Source of the DNA: Paradesertivirga sp965650335
Lineage (GTDB): Bacteria > Bacteroidota > Bacteroidia > Sphingobacteriales > Sphingobacteriaceae
Reading direction: 5' to 3'
DNA: 16,473 bases
Assembly: GCA_965650335.1 (NCBI GenBank)
Contig: CBFGOI010000105.1
Location: forward strand, 1-16,473
A program made the translations under genes and the position numbers. Under the pieces are notes generated by a model that saw only the letters and a program-made list of their open reading frames with translations, had not been told where the DNA came from and searched no databases. Of the stretch, positions 1-5,985 are shown piece by piece. Numbering within the stretch: position 1 is the first letter of the stretch; the number at the start of each line of letters is the position of its first letter.

Positions 1-84
1 GTGACGGAGCTTTTCTGATGAGTGACGACACTCTCCTGATAAACAACGGAGTCTTCCCGATGTGTGACGGAGCTTATCTGATGA
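1..84. repeat. 21-bp imperfect tandem repeat, about four units
   Basis: Units start near 1, 22, 43 and 64. Units 1 and 4 (gtgacggagctt-t/a-tctgatga) differ at a single base; units 2 and 3 are more diverged. A weak fifth unit may begin near 115. Because 21 is a multiple of three, each strand has an open frame across the array. The plus frame beginning at base 3 reads as heptapeptides DGAFLMS, DDTLLIN, NGVFPMC, DGAYLMN and stops at 117-119. The complementary strand gives HQKSSVT-like heptapeptides. The array is cut by the window start, so its full length is unknown. It could be a non-coding minisatellite or the 3' end of a repeat-protein gene; nothing here decides between them. Confidence 0.8.
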
Positions 85-141
85 ATGACCAATCAAAATC
101 TTTCAAGACAGATGAGTGATGCGTTATCGCTGAACTTGCAT

Positions 142-165
142 AAAAAAAGCTCCCTAAGGGAGCTT
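142..165 (-). terminator. Intrinsic terminator of the minus-strand hypothetical gene
   Basis: A perfect 8-bp stem (AAGCTCCC 147-154 with GGGAGCTT 158-165) closes a 3-nt loop. Read on the minus strand it is followed directly by a run of seven T (142-148). It lies 5 bases beyond the stop codon of the gene ending at 170, the classic arrangement of a Rho-independent terminator. Confidence 0.9.
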
Positions 166-169
166 GTAT

Positions 170-895
170 TTAAGGTGCGAGGCTTCTGAACTGAAGACTT
201 AAGATGGAATTATAGTTCGAGCTGTCTGGTGTAAAGGCAGCCTTCACATAGGTTTTTACTCCGGTGCCAATGTCTACCAGTCCGCTATCGGGAGTGTATA
301 AATGGGCATTGCGGTTAGTTCTGGCAGCATCTACATTGGCTTGTGCCTGGGTAACGGCCTGACTTTTTAATTTCAAATCTGCAAGGCGGGCTTGTAGACC
401 AACTATGCTTAGTTCTTCTTCGTTTGGCTGGTAGGCGGGATTGGCTGCCAGTACTTCTACAAACAAAAGGAAGTTTGCAATCTGCATATCGTAGGATTGC
501 TGCGAGGTTGAGATTGTTTTTACAGGCTCCTCGCCCTCTTTGGCGAGAGGTTTAGGCGCTTTAAATCCTCTTATCTTATCGGCAAGAGCAATTGCACTTT
601 CTACTTCGACTGGATTACCTACCGATGCTTTAAACATGTTTACCACGCGGGTTACTAGTTTATTTAAGGGTTCAAATGCCGCTTCCCGGGCCTCTACAGA
701 TTGCTGATAGAGCGGCAAGGCTGTTGCGAGAGCTTGCAGGCTGTTTTCCGCATCGGCGTGTTTGGTTTTTAAACTGGCAAGCTGCAAACCTGCTTTGGAT
801 GGATTGTAGGCTGCGCCTAAGCTTTGGACTCTTGTGATAAGGTCTTCAAAATTCGCCACGTTTCTGGCGTGTCCGGTCTCGGATTTTGATGGCAT
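170..895 (-). CDS. Conserved hypothetical protein (Bacteroidota family), 241 aa
   Basis: No function is recognised. The protein reads as a soluble, mostly helical chain with no signal peptide, membrane segment or catalytic motif. Visible landmarks are the N-terminal GHARNVANFEDLI stretch, the middle VKTISTSQQSYD stretch, and TGLVDIGTGVKTYVKA near the C-terminus. From memory this matches a family of Bacteroidota hypothetical proteins of about 230-260 residues with the same landmarks (TGHAKNVANFE, SQQSYD, YVK); this was not checked by search. The ATG at 895 is chosen because the family normally begins shortly before GHA-NVANFE. An upstream in-frame ATG at 940 would add 15 residues of low-complexity sequence. 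The gene stands alone on the minus strand and ends 5 bases before its own terminator. Confidence 0.8.
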   Translation of the reverse strand: MPSKSETGHARNVANFEDLITRVQSLGAAYNPSKAGLQLASLKTKHADAENSLQALATALPLYQQSVEAREAAFEPLNKLVTRVVNMFKASVGNPVEVESAIALADKIRGFKAPKPLAKEGEEPVKTISTSQQSYDMQIANFLLFVEVLAANPAYQPNEEELSIVGLQARLADLKLKSQAVTQAQANVDAARTNRNAHLYTPDSGLVDIGTGVKTYVKAAFTPDSSNYNSILSLQFRSLAP

Positions 896-1157
896 GATGT
901 TAAAATTTAAGATGTTAGAGTAAATGTTAATTACACCCAAAGTAGAAATAATTTTTTATGGAGAAAATAATGAGATGTTAAAAGATGTTAATTGGAAAAT
1001 ATTTCTTTAAAGGGGGAGATTGTTTCTATTTTCGATATTGGGATATTCAAGAATTATTAGGGAATAGTTTGCCAACAATACTGAGATTTACAATTATGCT
1101 AGCAAAGAGAAAAAAATATTCTTGATGGATTAAATATTTAAAATAAGAGGTATGTTA
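896..1157. other. Gene-free AT-rich spacer
   Basis: This stretch between the minus-strand hypothetical gene and the attC-like element at 1158 holds no convincing gene. It is very AT-rich. Read on the minus strand around 941-947 there is TACTTTGGG, which only loosely resembles the Bacteroidota -7 box (TAnnTTTG). That could be the promoter of the hypothetical gene, but no matching -33 element is evident. Confidence 0.5.
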
Positions 1158-1210
1158 GCTGACATATTGAAATATATACGCTATGGATCGTGTATATCCA
1201 GTAGTTAGGC
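1158..1210 (+). repeat. Possible short attC-like element ending in GTTAGGC
   Basis: The segment ends in GTTAGGC (1204-1210), which fits the integron attC core GTTRRRY. An imperfect inverted repeat pairs ATATAC near 1173-1180 with GTATAT near 1191-1198. The sequence after the core (ACAATAATAAAAA then ATGCA) closely parallels the sequence after the second GTTAGGC at 4236-4242 (TCACATAATAAAA then ATGCA). The left core is poorly conserved. Taken alone this would be weak; the match to the second element is what makes it worth recording. Confidence 0.4.
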
Positions 1211-1257
1211 ACAATAATAAAAAATGCAGCTCTTCACCTTATGAAACCTCATGTGCT

Positions 1258-1276
1258 TTGGCTCGTATAAAGCCAA
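1258..1276 (+). promoter_or_regulatory. Hairpin immediately upstream of the PAS sensor start
   Basis: TTGGCT (1258-1263) and AGCCAA (1271-1276) form a 6-bp inverted repeat with a 7-nt loop, ending 6 bases before the ATG of the PAS gene. In mRNA it would occupy the usual ribosome-binding region, so it could modulate initiation. It could equally be chance in AT-rich DNA. Confidence 0.3.
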
Positions 1277-1282
1277 TCTAAC

Positions 1283-2527
1283 ATGAAAGGTCAACCTCAA
1301 AAAATTGTTTTTTTCTATGTAGCAATAACTACAACCTGGATATTAGCAAGTGACTATTTAGTTGAAATGCTTGCATTCATTTGCGGTAGTAACTCCTACG
1401 CCTTGCAAACAGGTAAAGGCTTTTTTTTTGTAACTGTTACTGCCTGTTTACTTTACTTTGGCATAAAGAAACAGCAGAAAGTTCTTTTAAACTATGGAGA
1501 GCAGTACAAAAGTCTGTTCCATTCGAATCCTAATCCTCTTTGGATTTATGATCGCAATTCCTTAAAATTTCTGGAAGTGAATGATTCGGCTATCCGCATA
1601 TATGGATATTCGCGTGAAGAGTTTAAAAACATGACTATTCTGGATATTCGACCGGATGAAGATCGTCAAAAAGTTCAAAAGTCAGTCAACGAGCTACCTG
1701 ATGGATACCATGTTTCAGGTAACTGGACACATCTGAAAAAAAATGGTAAGATATTAACTGTTGCTGTTACATCACACAAAATAAGATTTAACGAAAGCGA
1801 CTGTGTTATGACAATGGCTCAGGATATAACTTTAAGAGTTCGACAGGAAGAGAAGCTTAAACAATCCTATAAATTAGAGAAAGAGCTTAAGGAGGAGCTG
1901 GAAATTAATATGGAGCTTATTAAGCAATCTTTGGAATCAAAACGAAGATTAGCAGAAGTGATTGACCGCGTCAGTAATATGGTAGTTGTCTCTGATCCTG
2001 GTGGAATAATTATGTGGGTAAATCAAGCTTTTGAAGACTTTACAGGTTACACTTTGAAGGAGGTCATAGGAAGATCATATGATTTCCTTCATGGACCTAA
2101 AACTGAGGTTGATGTATTACCTGAAATACAAGAATCAATACGTGTAAGCGGCTGTGCCACAGCTGAATTTTTGCATTATACAAAAGAAGGAGCGGAGTAT
2201 TGGGTAGAGATAAGTATATCTGCTATTTACAATGAAAATAAAGAACTGGAAAGATATATTGCGATACACAATATTATTACAGAAAGAAAGATACGTGAAG
2301 AAAAAATAAAGGATCAGAATGAAATTTTAAGAAAGCATTCGTGGACGAATTCTCACACTATCCGAAAGCCTGTAGCCTCAATTATCAGCTTAGTATCATT
2401 GACTAAAGAAATAGGTAATATCGAAGAGTTGAGGGAAATCTATTCTCTGATTGAAGTGTGTGCAAAGGAGTTGGACGACGTAACAAAAGGAATTGGACAA
2501 GAAATCAATGCCTGTGAGACGGAATAG
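1283..2527 (+). CDS. Membrane PAS-PAS sensor with a histidine dimerisation region but no ATPase domain
   Basis: Two N-terminal hydrophobic segments (about residues 8-30 and 41-61) carry the WIxxSD and QTxKGxxFVxxTAxLLY signature often seen at the start of bacterial membrane PAS/GGDEF/kinase proteins. PAS domain 1 spans about 72-186 and ends in the PAC-like QDIT. A charged coiled coil covers about 186-222, and PAS domain 2 spans about 223-336 (VNQAFEDFTGYT, ending HNIITERK). The C-terminal 60 residues contain SHTIRKPVASI, matching the HisKA-type helix of Bacteroidota PAS kinases, with His358 at the phospho-acceptor position. The protein then stops at 414. No N, G1 or G2 box of a HATPase domain is present, and the following 370 bases do not encode one. 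It may therefore act as a phosphoacceptor for another kinase, or as a signal-binding partner. The ligand is unknown. The surrounding DNA is AT-rich and accessory in character. Confidence 0.85.
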   Translation: MKGQPQKIVFFYVAITTTWILASDYLVEMLAFICGSNSYALQTGKGFFFVTVTACLLYFGIKKQQKVLLNYGEQYKSLFHSNPNPLWIYDRNSLKFLEVNDSAIRIYGYSREEFKNMTILDIRPDEDRQKVQKSVNELPDGYHVSGNWTHLKKNGKILTVAVTSHKIRFNESDCVMTMAQDITLRVRQEEKLKQSYKLEKELKEELEINMELIKQSLESKRRLAEVIDRVSNMVVVSDPGGIIMWVNQAFEDFTGYTLKEVIGRSYDFLHGPKTEVDVLPEIQESIRVSGCATAEFLHYTKEGAEYWVEISISAIYNENKELERYIAIHNIITERKIREEKIKDQNEILRKHSWTNSHTIRKPVASIISLVSLTKEIGNIEELREIYSLIEVCAKELDDVTKGIGQEINACETE

Positions 2528-2900
2528 GGTTGAGTACTAAAAAGTCATTAAGTGGTCTTAATTAAAAAAAATGTGTTACCCATACAACACACCGACCACA
2601 GGTGAAATGTTTACTTGTGGCGGCGACCGTTCTGGTTTAAGAGTTCAGCGTAGCGCTCTTAAATCAGCTATATAAAACCAAGACTCTGTCCGGGAAACAA
2701 CAATAATGTATACTTTAGAGAAAACTGTCGCTCTGGTTCGTGTTTCCACATTCTAAGGTTAATTGTAAAAGAAAATGTGCCAAAAAGAAAAGTTAAAAAT
2801 AACAACAATAACCTTACTATATTTTCTCAGCAAAGCTAAAGGACAAACCAATGCGTGGTTAGTCCACATTTTAAAATAATGAAATATAAATTTTATCATT
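2528..2900. other. Gene-free region with several inverted repeats
   Basis: No convincing gene is seen in these 373 bases. Two clear inverted repeats lie close together. CCACAGGT (2596-2603) pairs with ACTTGTGG (2613-2620) with one G-T pair and a 9-nt loop. TTTAAGAG (2636-2643) pairs perfectly with CTCTTAAA (2656-2663) around an AGCG-rich loop. A longer-range GGAAACA/TGTTTCC pair lies at about 2692-2750. The structures do not have the T-tract expected of an intrinsic terminator. The stretch presumably also holds the promoter of the DUF1593 gene, but no clear box was found. Confidence 0.5.
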
Positions 2901-4046
2901 ATGAAAACACGTATAATTCAATATTACTGGGAATTAATTTTAATTCTTCCCTCATTTTTATTGTTCAATTTAACATCATTTGCACAAAACACAGGTGTAG
3001 AGAGAAAAGCCGATAATAATATCAGATCTAAAAGCAATACCCAAATTCGTGTTATTATTTCAAGCGACATGCCACCTCTTGATGTAATACCGGTTAAGGC
3101 TGTTAAGCCTGGCAATCCACCTGAGAAATGCTCTGATCCCGATGATGTTCAATCAATGGTTCGATTGCTATTATATTCAAATGATTTAGAAATTGAAGCT
3201 CTCGTTGCATCATCCGGAACTTTTGCAAATATAGCCCGCAAGCAAAATATTCTAGATATGCTTGCGCTTTATGAAAAAGTACAACCCAATTTGGTAAAAC
3301 ATGATTCCAGGTATCCTACAGCTCAATATTTGCGCTCAGTAACATGGCAAGGACTTGATGGAGGCTGGGGTACAGAACGCTTTGGCGGTAAAACAAAACC
3401 AATTGAAGACCTGATAGGAAAAGATAAAGATACAGAAGCTTCCGAAGCAATAATTAAAGCTGTGGACGAAAAAGATGATAGACCTGTATGGGTTTGTGTT
3501 TGGGGTGGTTCACGGGAAATAGCTCAAGCTATCTGGAAAGCACAAAATACCAGAACAGCAAAGGACTTTTCTCATTTTATTAGCAAATTGAGAATTTATC
3601 TGATCGCTAAACAAGATGGTACAACTGATTGGTTGTTAAAAAACTATCCTAAGTTATTTATTATTCTTTCAGAAAATAACTATATGGGAATGTTTTGTGT
3701 TATGGATAAAAATAATCTTGCAATTGCGGACTCAGATTGGATAGAAAAGAATATACGTAATAATCACGGGCCACTTGGTGCAGCCTATCCGCGAAGTGGC
3801 TGGGATCCATCAACACCTGGTGTATGGGAAGGTGACACGCCATCATTTTTACATCTTATTAGTGCCATAAGAGGCATTAACAATCCTGAGAGCCCCCAGC
3901 AGGGTGGATGGGGTGGAAAGTTCATTCGTCCTGATCCAAATAAAAACCATTGGTATGATGATCCTATTGGCACACAAGCTATTTATATGTGGCGTAATGA
4001 TGTCCAAAAAGAATTTGAGGAAAGAGCAAACTGGATGTTGCCATAA
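2901..4046 (+). CDS. Secreted nucleoside-hydrolase-like protein (DUF1593 / Sde182-type)
   Basis: An N-terminal signal peptide (about residues 1-29, hydrophobic core LILILPSFLLF, ending SFAQ) points to export. The mature part begins with RVIISSD, then SDPDDVQSMVRLLLYSNDLEIEALVAS (residues about 78-104) and NIARKQNILDMLALYEKV. These fit the PF07632 (DUF1593) nucleoside-hydrolase-like fold. The acidic DPDD at 79-82 corresponds to the Ca-binding Asp cluster of true nucleoside hydrolases. Later landmarks are WGGSREIAQAIWK and GDTPSFLHLISAIRGI. Family members often carry an extra C-terminal Ig-like domain, as in the cellulose-binding Sde182 protein; this 381-residue protein ends after the hydrolase-like domain. 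The substrate is unknown, and a periplasmic or secreted role on a glycosidic substrate is only an inference. It lies between the PAS sensor and the attC-like element, with no obvious operon partner. Confidence 0.85.
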   Translation: MKTRIIQYYWELILILPSFLLFNLTSFAQNTGVERKADNNIRSKSNTQIRVIISSDMPPLDVIPVKAVKPGNPPEKCSDPDDVQSMVRLLLYSNDLEIEALVASSGTFANIARKQNILDMLALYEKVQPNLVKHDSRYPTAQYLRSVTWQGLDGGWGTERFGGKTKPIEDLIGKDKDTEASEAIIKAVDEKDDRPVWVCVWGGSREIAQAIWKAQNTRTAKDFSHFISKLRIYLIAKQDGTTDWLLKNYPKLFIILSENNYMGMFCVMDKNNLAIADSDWIEKNIRNNHGPLGAAYPRSGWDPSTPGVWEGDTPSFLHLISAIRGINNPESPQQGGWGGKFIRPDPNKNHWYDDPIGTQAIYMWRNDVQKEFEERANWMLP

Positions 4047-4111
4047 AAATATTCCAAATATCAAGAATTAGATCAATCTTAATATTACTTTATACGGATT
4101 CAATAAAAACC

Positions 4112-4242
4112 ATGTGCTAATACGGCATATAAGTAATAGCGGGGGTTGTAGATTGCAAAGGGCAGTGATTCTATGTAGTTTGTCTCGATTGGCCGGAAAG
4201 TGCTTCGAAAACCCACCACGACTCATATGTCCAACGTTAGGC
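4112..4242 (+). repeat. attC-like imperfect inverted repeat ending in GTTAGGC
   Basis: A left arm beginning CATATAAGTAAT (4126-4147, running into a GGGGG tract and TT) is nearly complementary to the right arm AACCCACCACGACTCATATG (4210-4229): about 15 of 20 positions pair, with a two-G bulge. The right end is TCCAACGTTAGGC, whose last seven bases (4236-4242) fit the attC 1R core GTTRRRY. The left end (TGCTAAT near 4115-4121) is only a degenerate match to RYYYAAC. The middle (4148-4209) is unique sequence. I recall similar elements (GCGGGGGTT...CCAACGTTA) scattered through Bacteroidota genomes, but could not search. It could be an integron-style recombination site, a cassette relic or a non-autonomous repeat. 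Confidence 0.55.
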
Positions 4243-4382
4243 TCACATAATAAAAGCATCATGCAAAGGACAACACTCTTCCTCTTATTCGGTTTTTGGG
4301 ACTTATGCAGAGGCCCCGGATTGTTAAAAGTTGGATATTAAGGAGCGATACAATTCCAGCTCGCTAGGACGATTTGAACGTT
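4243..4382. other. Region after the attC-like element; possible truncated reading frame
   Basis: Directly after the element an ATG at 4261 opens a 26-codon frame to a TAA at 4339-4341. Its start (MQRTTLFLLFGFW) looks like the beginning of a signal peptide and is then cut short. This would suit a truncated gene behind the repeat, but the frame is too short to call a gene. The rest is spacer up to the convergent Crp-family gene, whose stop is at 4383. AGCG/CGCT and GAGC/GCTC inverted repeats near 4343-4366 are short and lack a T-tract. Confidence 0.35.
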
Positions 4383-5099
4383 TTATACTATTGCGTTATC
4401 CGCTGTAACAACGATCTGATGTGTCAACTTGGCCAATTTAATTTCATCAGTAATCATTATACTCTTTCCGGAGAGTTTTATCATCTTGTCCTGAACCAAA
4501 TCATTGATGATTCTAAATACCGTTTCATACGTGGCGCCGGCATATGAGGCGAGATCTTGACGGGTTAGTTCAATATCAATAAAGCCTTGCTCTGTTAAAC
4601 CAAACTTTTCTTTTAAGGAAATCAATGCCTGCGCGACCCTCCCCTTTACAGACATATGTGCGAGATTGCGCATCTTCCGCTCGGATTCCTGAAGTTCGTC
4701 TGCAAAAAACATCATTAAAGCATAGGCAAATTCATTATTCACTTTTAGAGTTGCATTGAAGAAGTCAATATCAATAAAGCAAACAATACAAGGTTCTAAA
4801 GCAGTTGCTGATACTGGATAAACTGGATTGCTTCCTAAACCTCTATGGCCAAATATCGCCCCCTTTTTTGCAAAACGAATAATAAGCTCCTTATCGTTGC
4901 CCCACTTTTTATGAACTTTCAAGTTTCCTTCATAAACGAAGTAAACACCTTTGACGGGCTCGCCTTCCCGGAAAATAACCTCTCCTTTTTTAACTTGAAA
5001 ATTGACCCGATGTTCGCCCAAAGCGGGCAACCACTCCTTCAAACAAGTTTTGCACATAAAACAACCATTCAAATCGCAAGGAATTTTACTCTTTTTCAT
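4383..5099 (-). CDS. Crp/Fnr-family transcription regulator with N-terminal cysteine cluster
   Basis: This 238-residue protein has the Crp/Fnr layout. A cyclic-nucleotide-binding-type beta-roll covers about residues 30-120 (VKKGEVIFREGEPVKGVYFVYEGNLKVHK), followed by a long dimerisation helix and a winged HTH at about 178-204 (LTRQDLASYAGATYETVFRIINDL). The N-terminus carries four cysteines spaced C8-x4-C13-x2-C16-x2-C19, with C104 and C107 in the beta-roll. This resembles FNR-type iron-sulfur ligation, but the spacing is not that of E. coli FNR. The ATG at 5099 is preferred; a TTG one codon upstream is less likely. The gene is divergent from the nitrate genes, so it is a good candidate for their regulator, perhaps integrating redox, oxygen or NO state. 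That role is inferred from position. No symbol is assigned because several Crp/Fnr subfamilies look alike. Confidence 0.88.
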   Translation of the reverse strand: MKKSKIPCDLNGCFMCKTCLKEWLPALGEHRVNFQVKKGEVIFREGEPVKGVYFVYEGNLKVHKKWGNDKELIIRFAKKGAIFGHRGLGSNPVYPVSATALEPCIVCFIDIDFFNATLKVNNEFAYALMMFFADELQESERKMRNLAHMSVKGRVAQALISLKEKFGLTEQGFIDIELTRQDLASYAGATYETVFRIINDLVQDKMIKLSGKSIMITDEIKLAKLTHQIVVTADNAIV

Positions 5100-5175
5100 C
5101 AAAATATATTTTTTTTAATTGATATGGAGCTATCATCCACATATTTTTCATCCGTTTATATTTTATTCGCTGTGT

Positions 5176-5496
5176 TCAAGAGAACGCTTCGCTAAGTTTA
5201 TTGAGTTTTAGGAGGAATGCTAACGATAGTTCATTTATAAATAATTTTATTGATAACATATCGCTTCTATCCGATAGAAAACTTAGGACTGAAGGTATGC
5301 TGAAAAAACAAATTGAACACTGACAACGATCACCGAATAAATTATCTGAAATACGGGGGGTCGACACTTGTAAAGTACCGACTTTTTTCACAATTATTTC
5401 AAAATCCGGAAGAATTTCTATCAAATCTGAAATTTTAAGAGGCATTTCACGGAAAAATTTCAAATTTTTAACGTGTTTTAATTGTGAAATACTCAA
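5176..5496 (-). CDS. Possible small hypothetical protein, 106 aa, doubtful
   Basis: An AT-rich minus-strand frame from ATG 5496 to TGA 5176 lies 76 bases upstream of the Crp-family start, in the same direction. The product is unrecognised. It has no signal peptide or clear membrane segment; the visible oddity is a CQCSIC cysteine motif near residues 58-63. The first 40 residues (FREMPLKISDLIEILPDFEIIVKK) faintly recall the start of a LuxR-type response regulator, but the phosphorylation-site aspartates and the rest of the domain are not there, so it could be a decayed relic. If real, it would lie in an operon with the regulator and occupy most of the spacer between the regulator and nrtS. Confidence 0.25.
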   Translation of the reverse strand: MSISQLKHVKNLKFFREMPLKISDLIEILPDFEIIVKKVGTLQVSTPRISDNLFGDRCQCSICFFSIPSVLSFLSDRSDMLSIKLFINELSLAFLLKLNKLSEAFS

Positions 5497-5646
5497 AAAT
5501 TACTCAAAGCCTGAGTTTTAAATTAATATTTTACAAAAAAATTAGCTTTTATATTATACAAATCATATAAATTCAGACAACAAGCAATTTTTTTTCGCTT
5601 TTTGCCTTAATTACGATAAGTTTATGGTGCAAAAGGAGGAATAAAA
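5497..5646 (+). promoter_or_regulatory. Leader/promoter region of the nitrate gene run with two palindromes
   Basis: This very AT-rich stretch precedes nrtS and must hold the start signals of the nitrate genes. Two inverted repeats stand out: ACTCA-N5-TGAGT (5502-5516) and TTTATAT-N10-ATATAAA (5548-5554 with 5565-5571). Either could be an operator for the divergently encoded Crp-family regulator, though neither matches the E. coli CRP or FNR consensus. No convincing Bacteroidota -33/-7 pair (TTTG / TAnnTTTG) is present; TAAGTTTA near 5617 is the nearest -7 match. Confidence 0.35.
5634..5639 (+). promoter_or_regulatory. Strong Shine-Dalgarno site of nrtS
   Basis: AGGAGG lies 7 bases before the ATG at 5647. 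Most genes in this window lack such a site, as is usual in Bacteroidota, so this fixes the nrtS start with unusual clarity and suggests efficient translation of a small membrane protein. Confidence 0.8.
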
Positions 5647-5904
5647 ATGGAAAACTATAAAAGACTCTTAAAAATCACTTTCCAAAAGCCAACTATTAAG
5701 AAGGGATTTATTATAAGCGCAATAGTTGGAACTCTTTTAAACTTAATAAATCAGGGACATTTATTGCTCGCGAGTCAGTTTCCCAAAGTTTCAGTATTGA
5801 AAATGGGTCTTACGTATCTGACACCGTTTGTCGTTTCGGTTTACAGCACCACCTCAACCATCATTCAACAGCAATCATATAATAAGTATAAAACACCCAA
5901 ATAA
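5647..5904 (+). CDS. Small nitrate/nitrite transporter NrtS
   Basis: This 85-residue inner-membrane protein has two hydrophobic segments (about 20-36 and 48-67) joined by a short loop. The motif AIVGTLLNLINQGHLLLA (about 25-42), followed by KMGLTYLTPFVVSVYS, matches the NrtS family. NrtS was described as a small nitrate/nitrite transporter in marine cyanobacteria and is found as short single or paired proteins; this is a full-length single version. It has a very strong ribosome-binding site and is the first gene of the nitrate run, 81 bases before the porin. It gives a transport route alongside NrtABD and NarK. Recognition is from family memory plus context, both of which agree. Confidence 0.85.
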   Translation: MENYKRLLKITFQKPTIKKGFIISAIVGTLLNLINQGHLLLASQFPKVSVLKMGLTYLTPFVVSVYSTTSTIIQQQSYNKYKTPK

Positions 5905-5911
5905 AAAAGAA

Positions 5912-5942
5912 CCCCACTGGGGAGGTCGAAGCTCCAGCGGGG
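5912..5942 (+). terminator. GC-rich hairpin between nrtS and the porin
   Basis: CCCC (5912-5915) pairs with GGGG (5939-5942). Inside, CT/AG and GGAG/CTCC pairs are interrupted by one mismatch and a two-base bulge, around a 7-nt loop. It begins 8 bases after the nrtS stop. An A-tract precedes it, but only ATATAGTTT follows, so it is a weak terminator at best. It could be a partial terminator, an mRNA processing or stability element, or a leader structure of the porin transcript. Confidence 0.5.
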
Positions 5943-5985
5943 ATATAGTTTCAATTGCTTTTCACAAACTAAAACTTAAAAACAA

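Noticed and set aside
1..84. CRISPR array
   Set aside because: The 21-bp units are contiguous, with no spacers between repeats, so it is a tandem repeat and not a CRISPR.
2706..2756. A 16-codon frame reading MYTLEKTVALVRVSTF, reminiscent of a serine recombinase N-terminus
   Set aside because: It stops after 16 residues and no resolvase-like sequence follows in any frame; the resemblance is to a short, low-information motif and is likely chance.
4114..4341. A 75-codon plus-strand frame through the attC-like element
   Set aside because: Its first two thirds lie inside the inverted repeat, composition is not protein-like, and no family is recognised; it is explained by the repeat.
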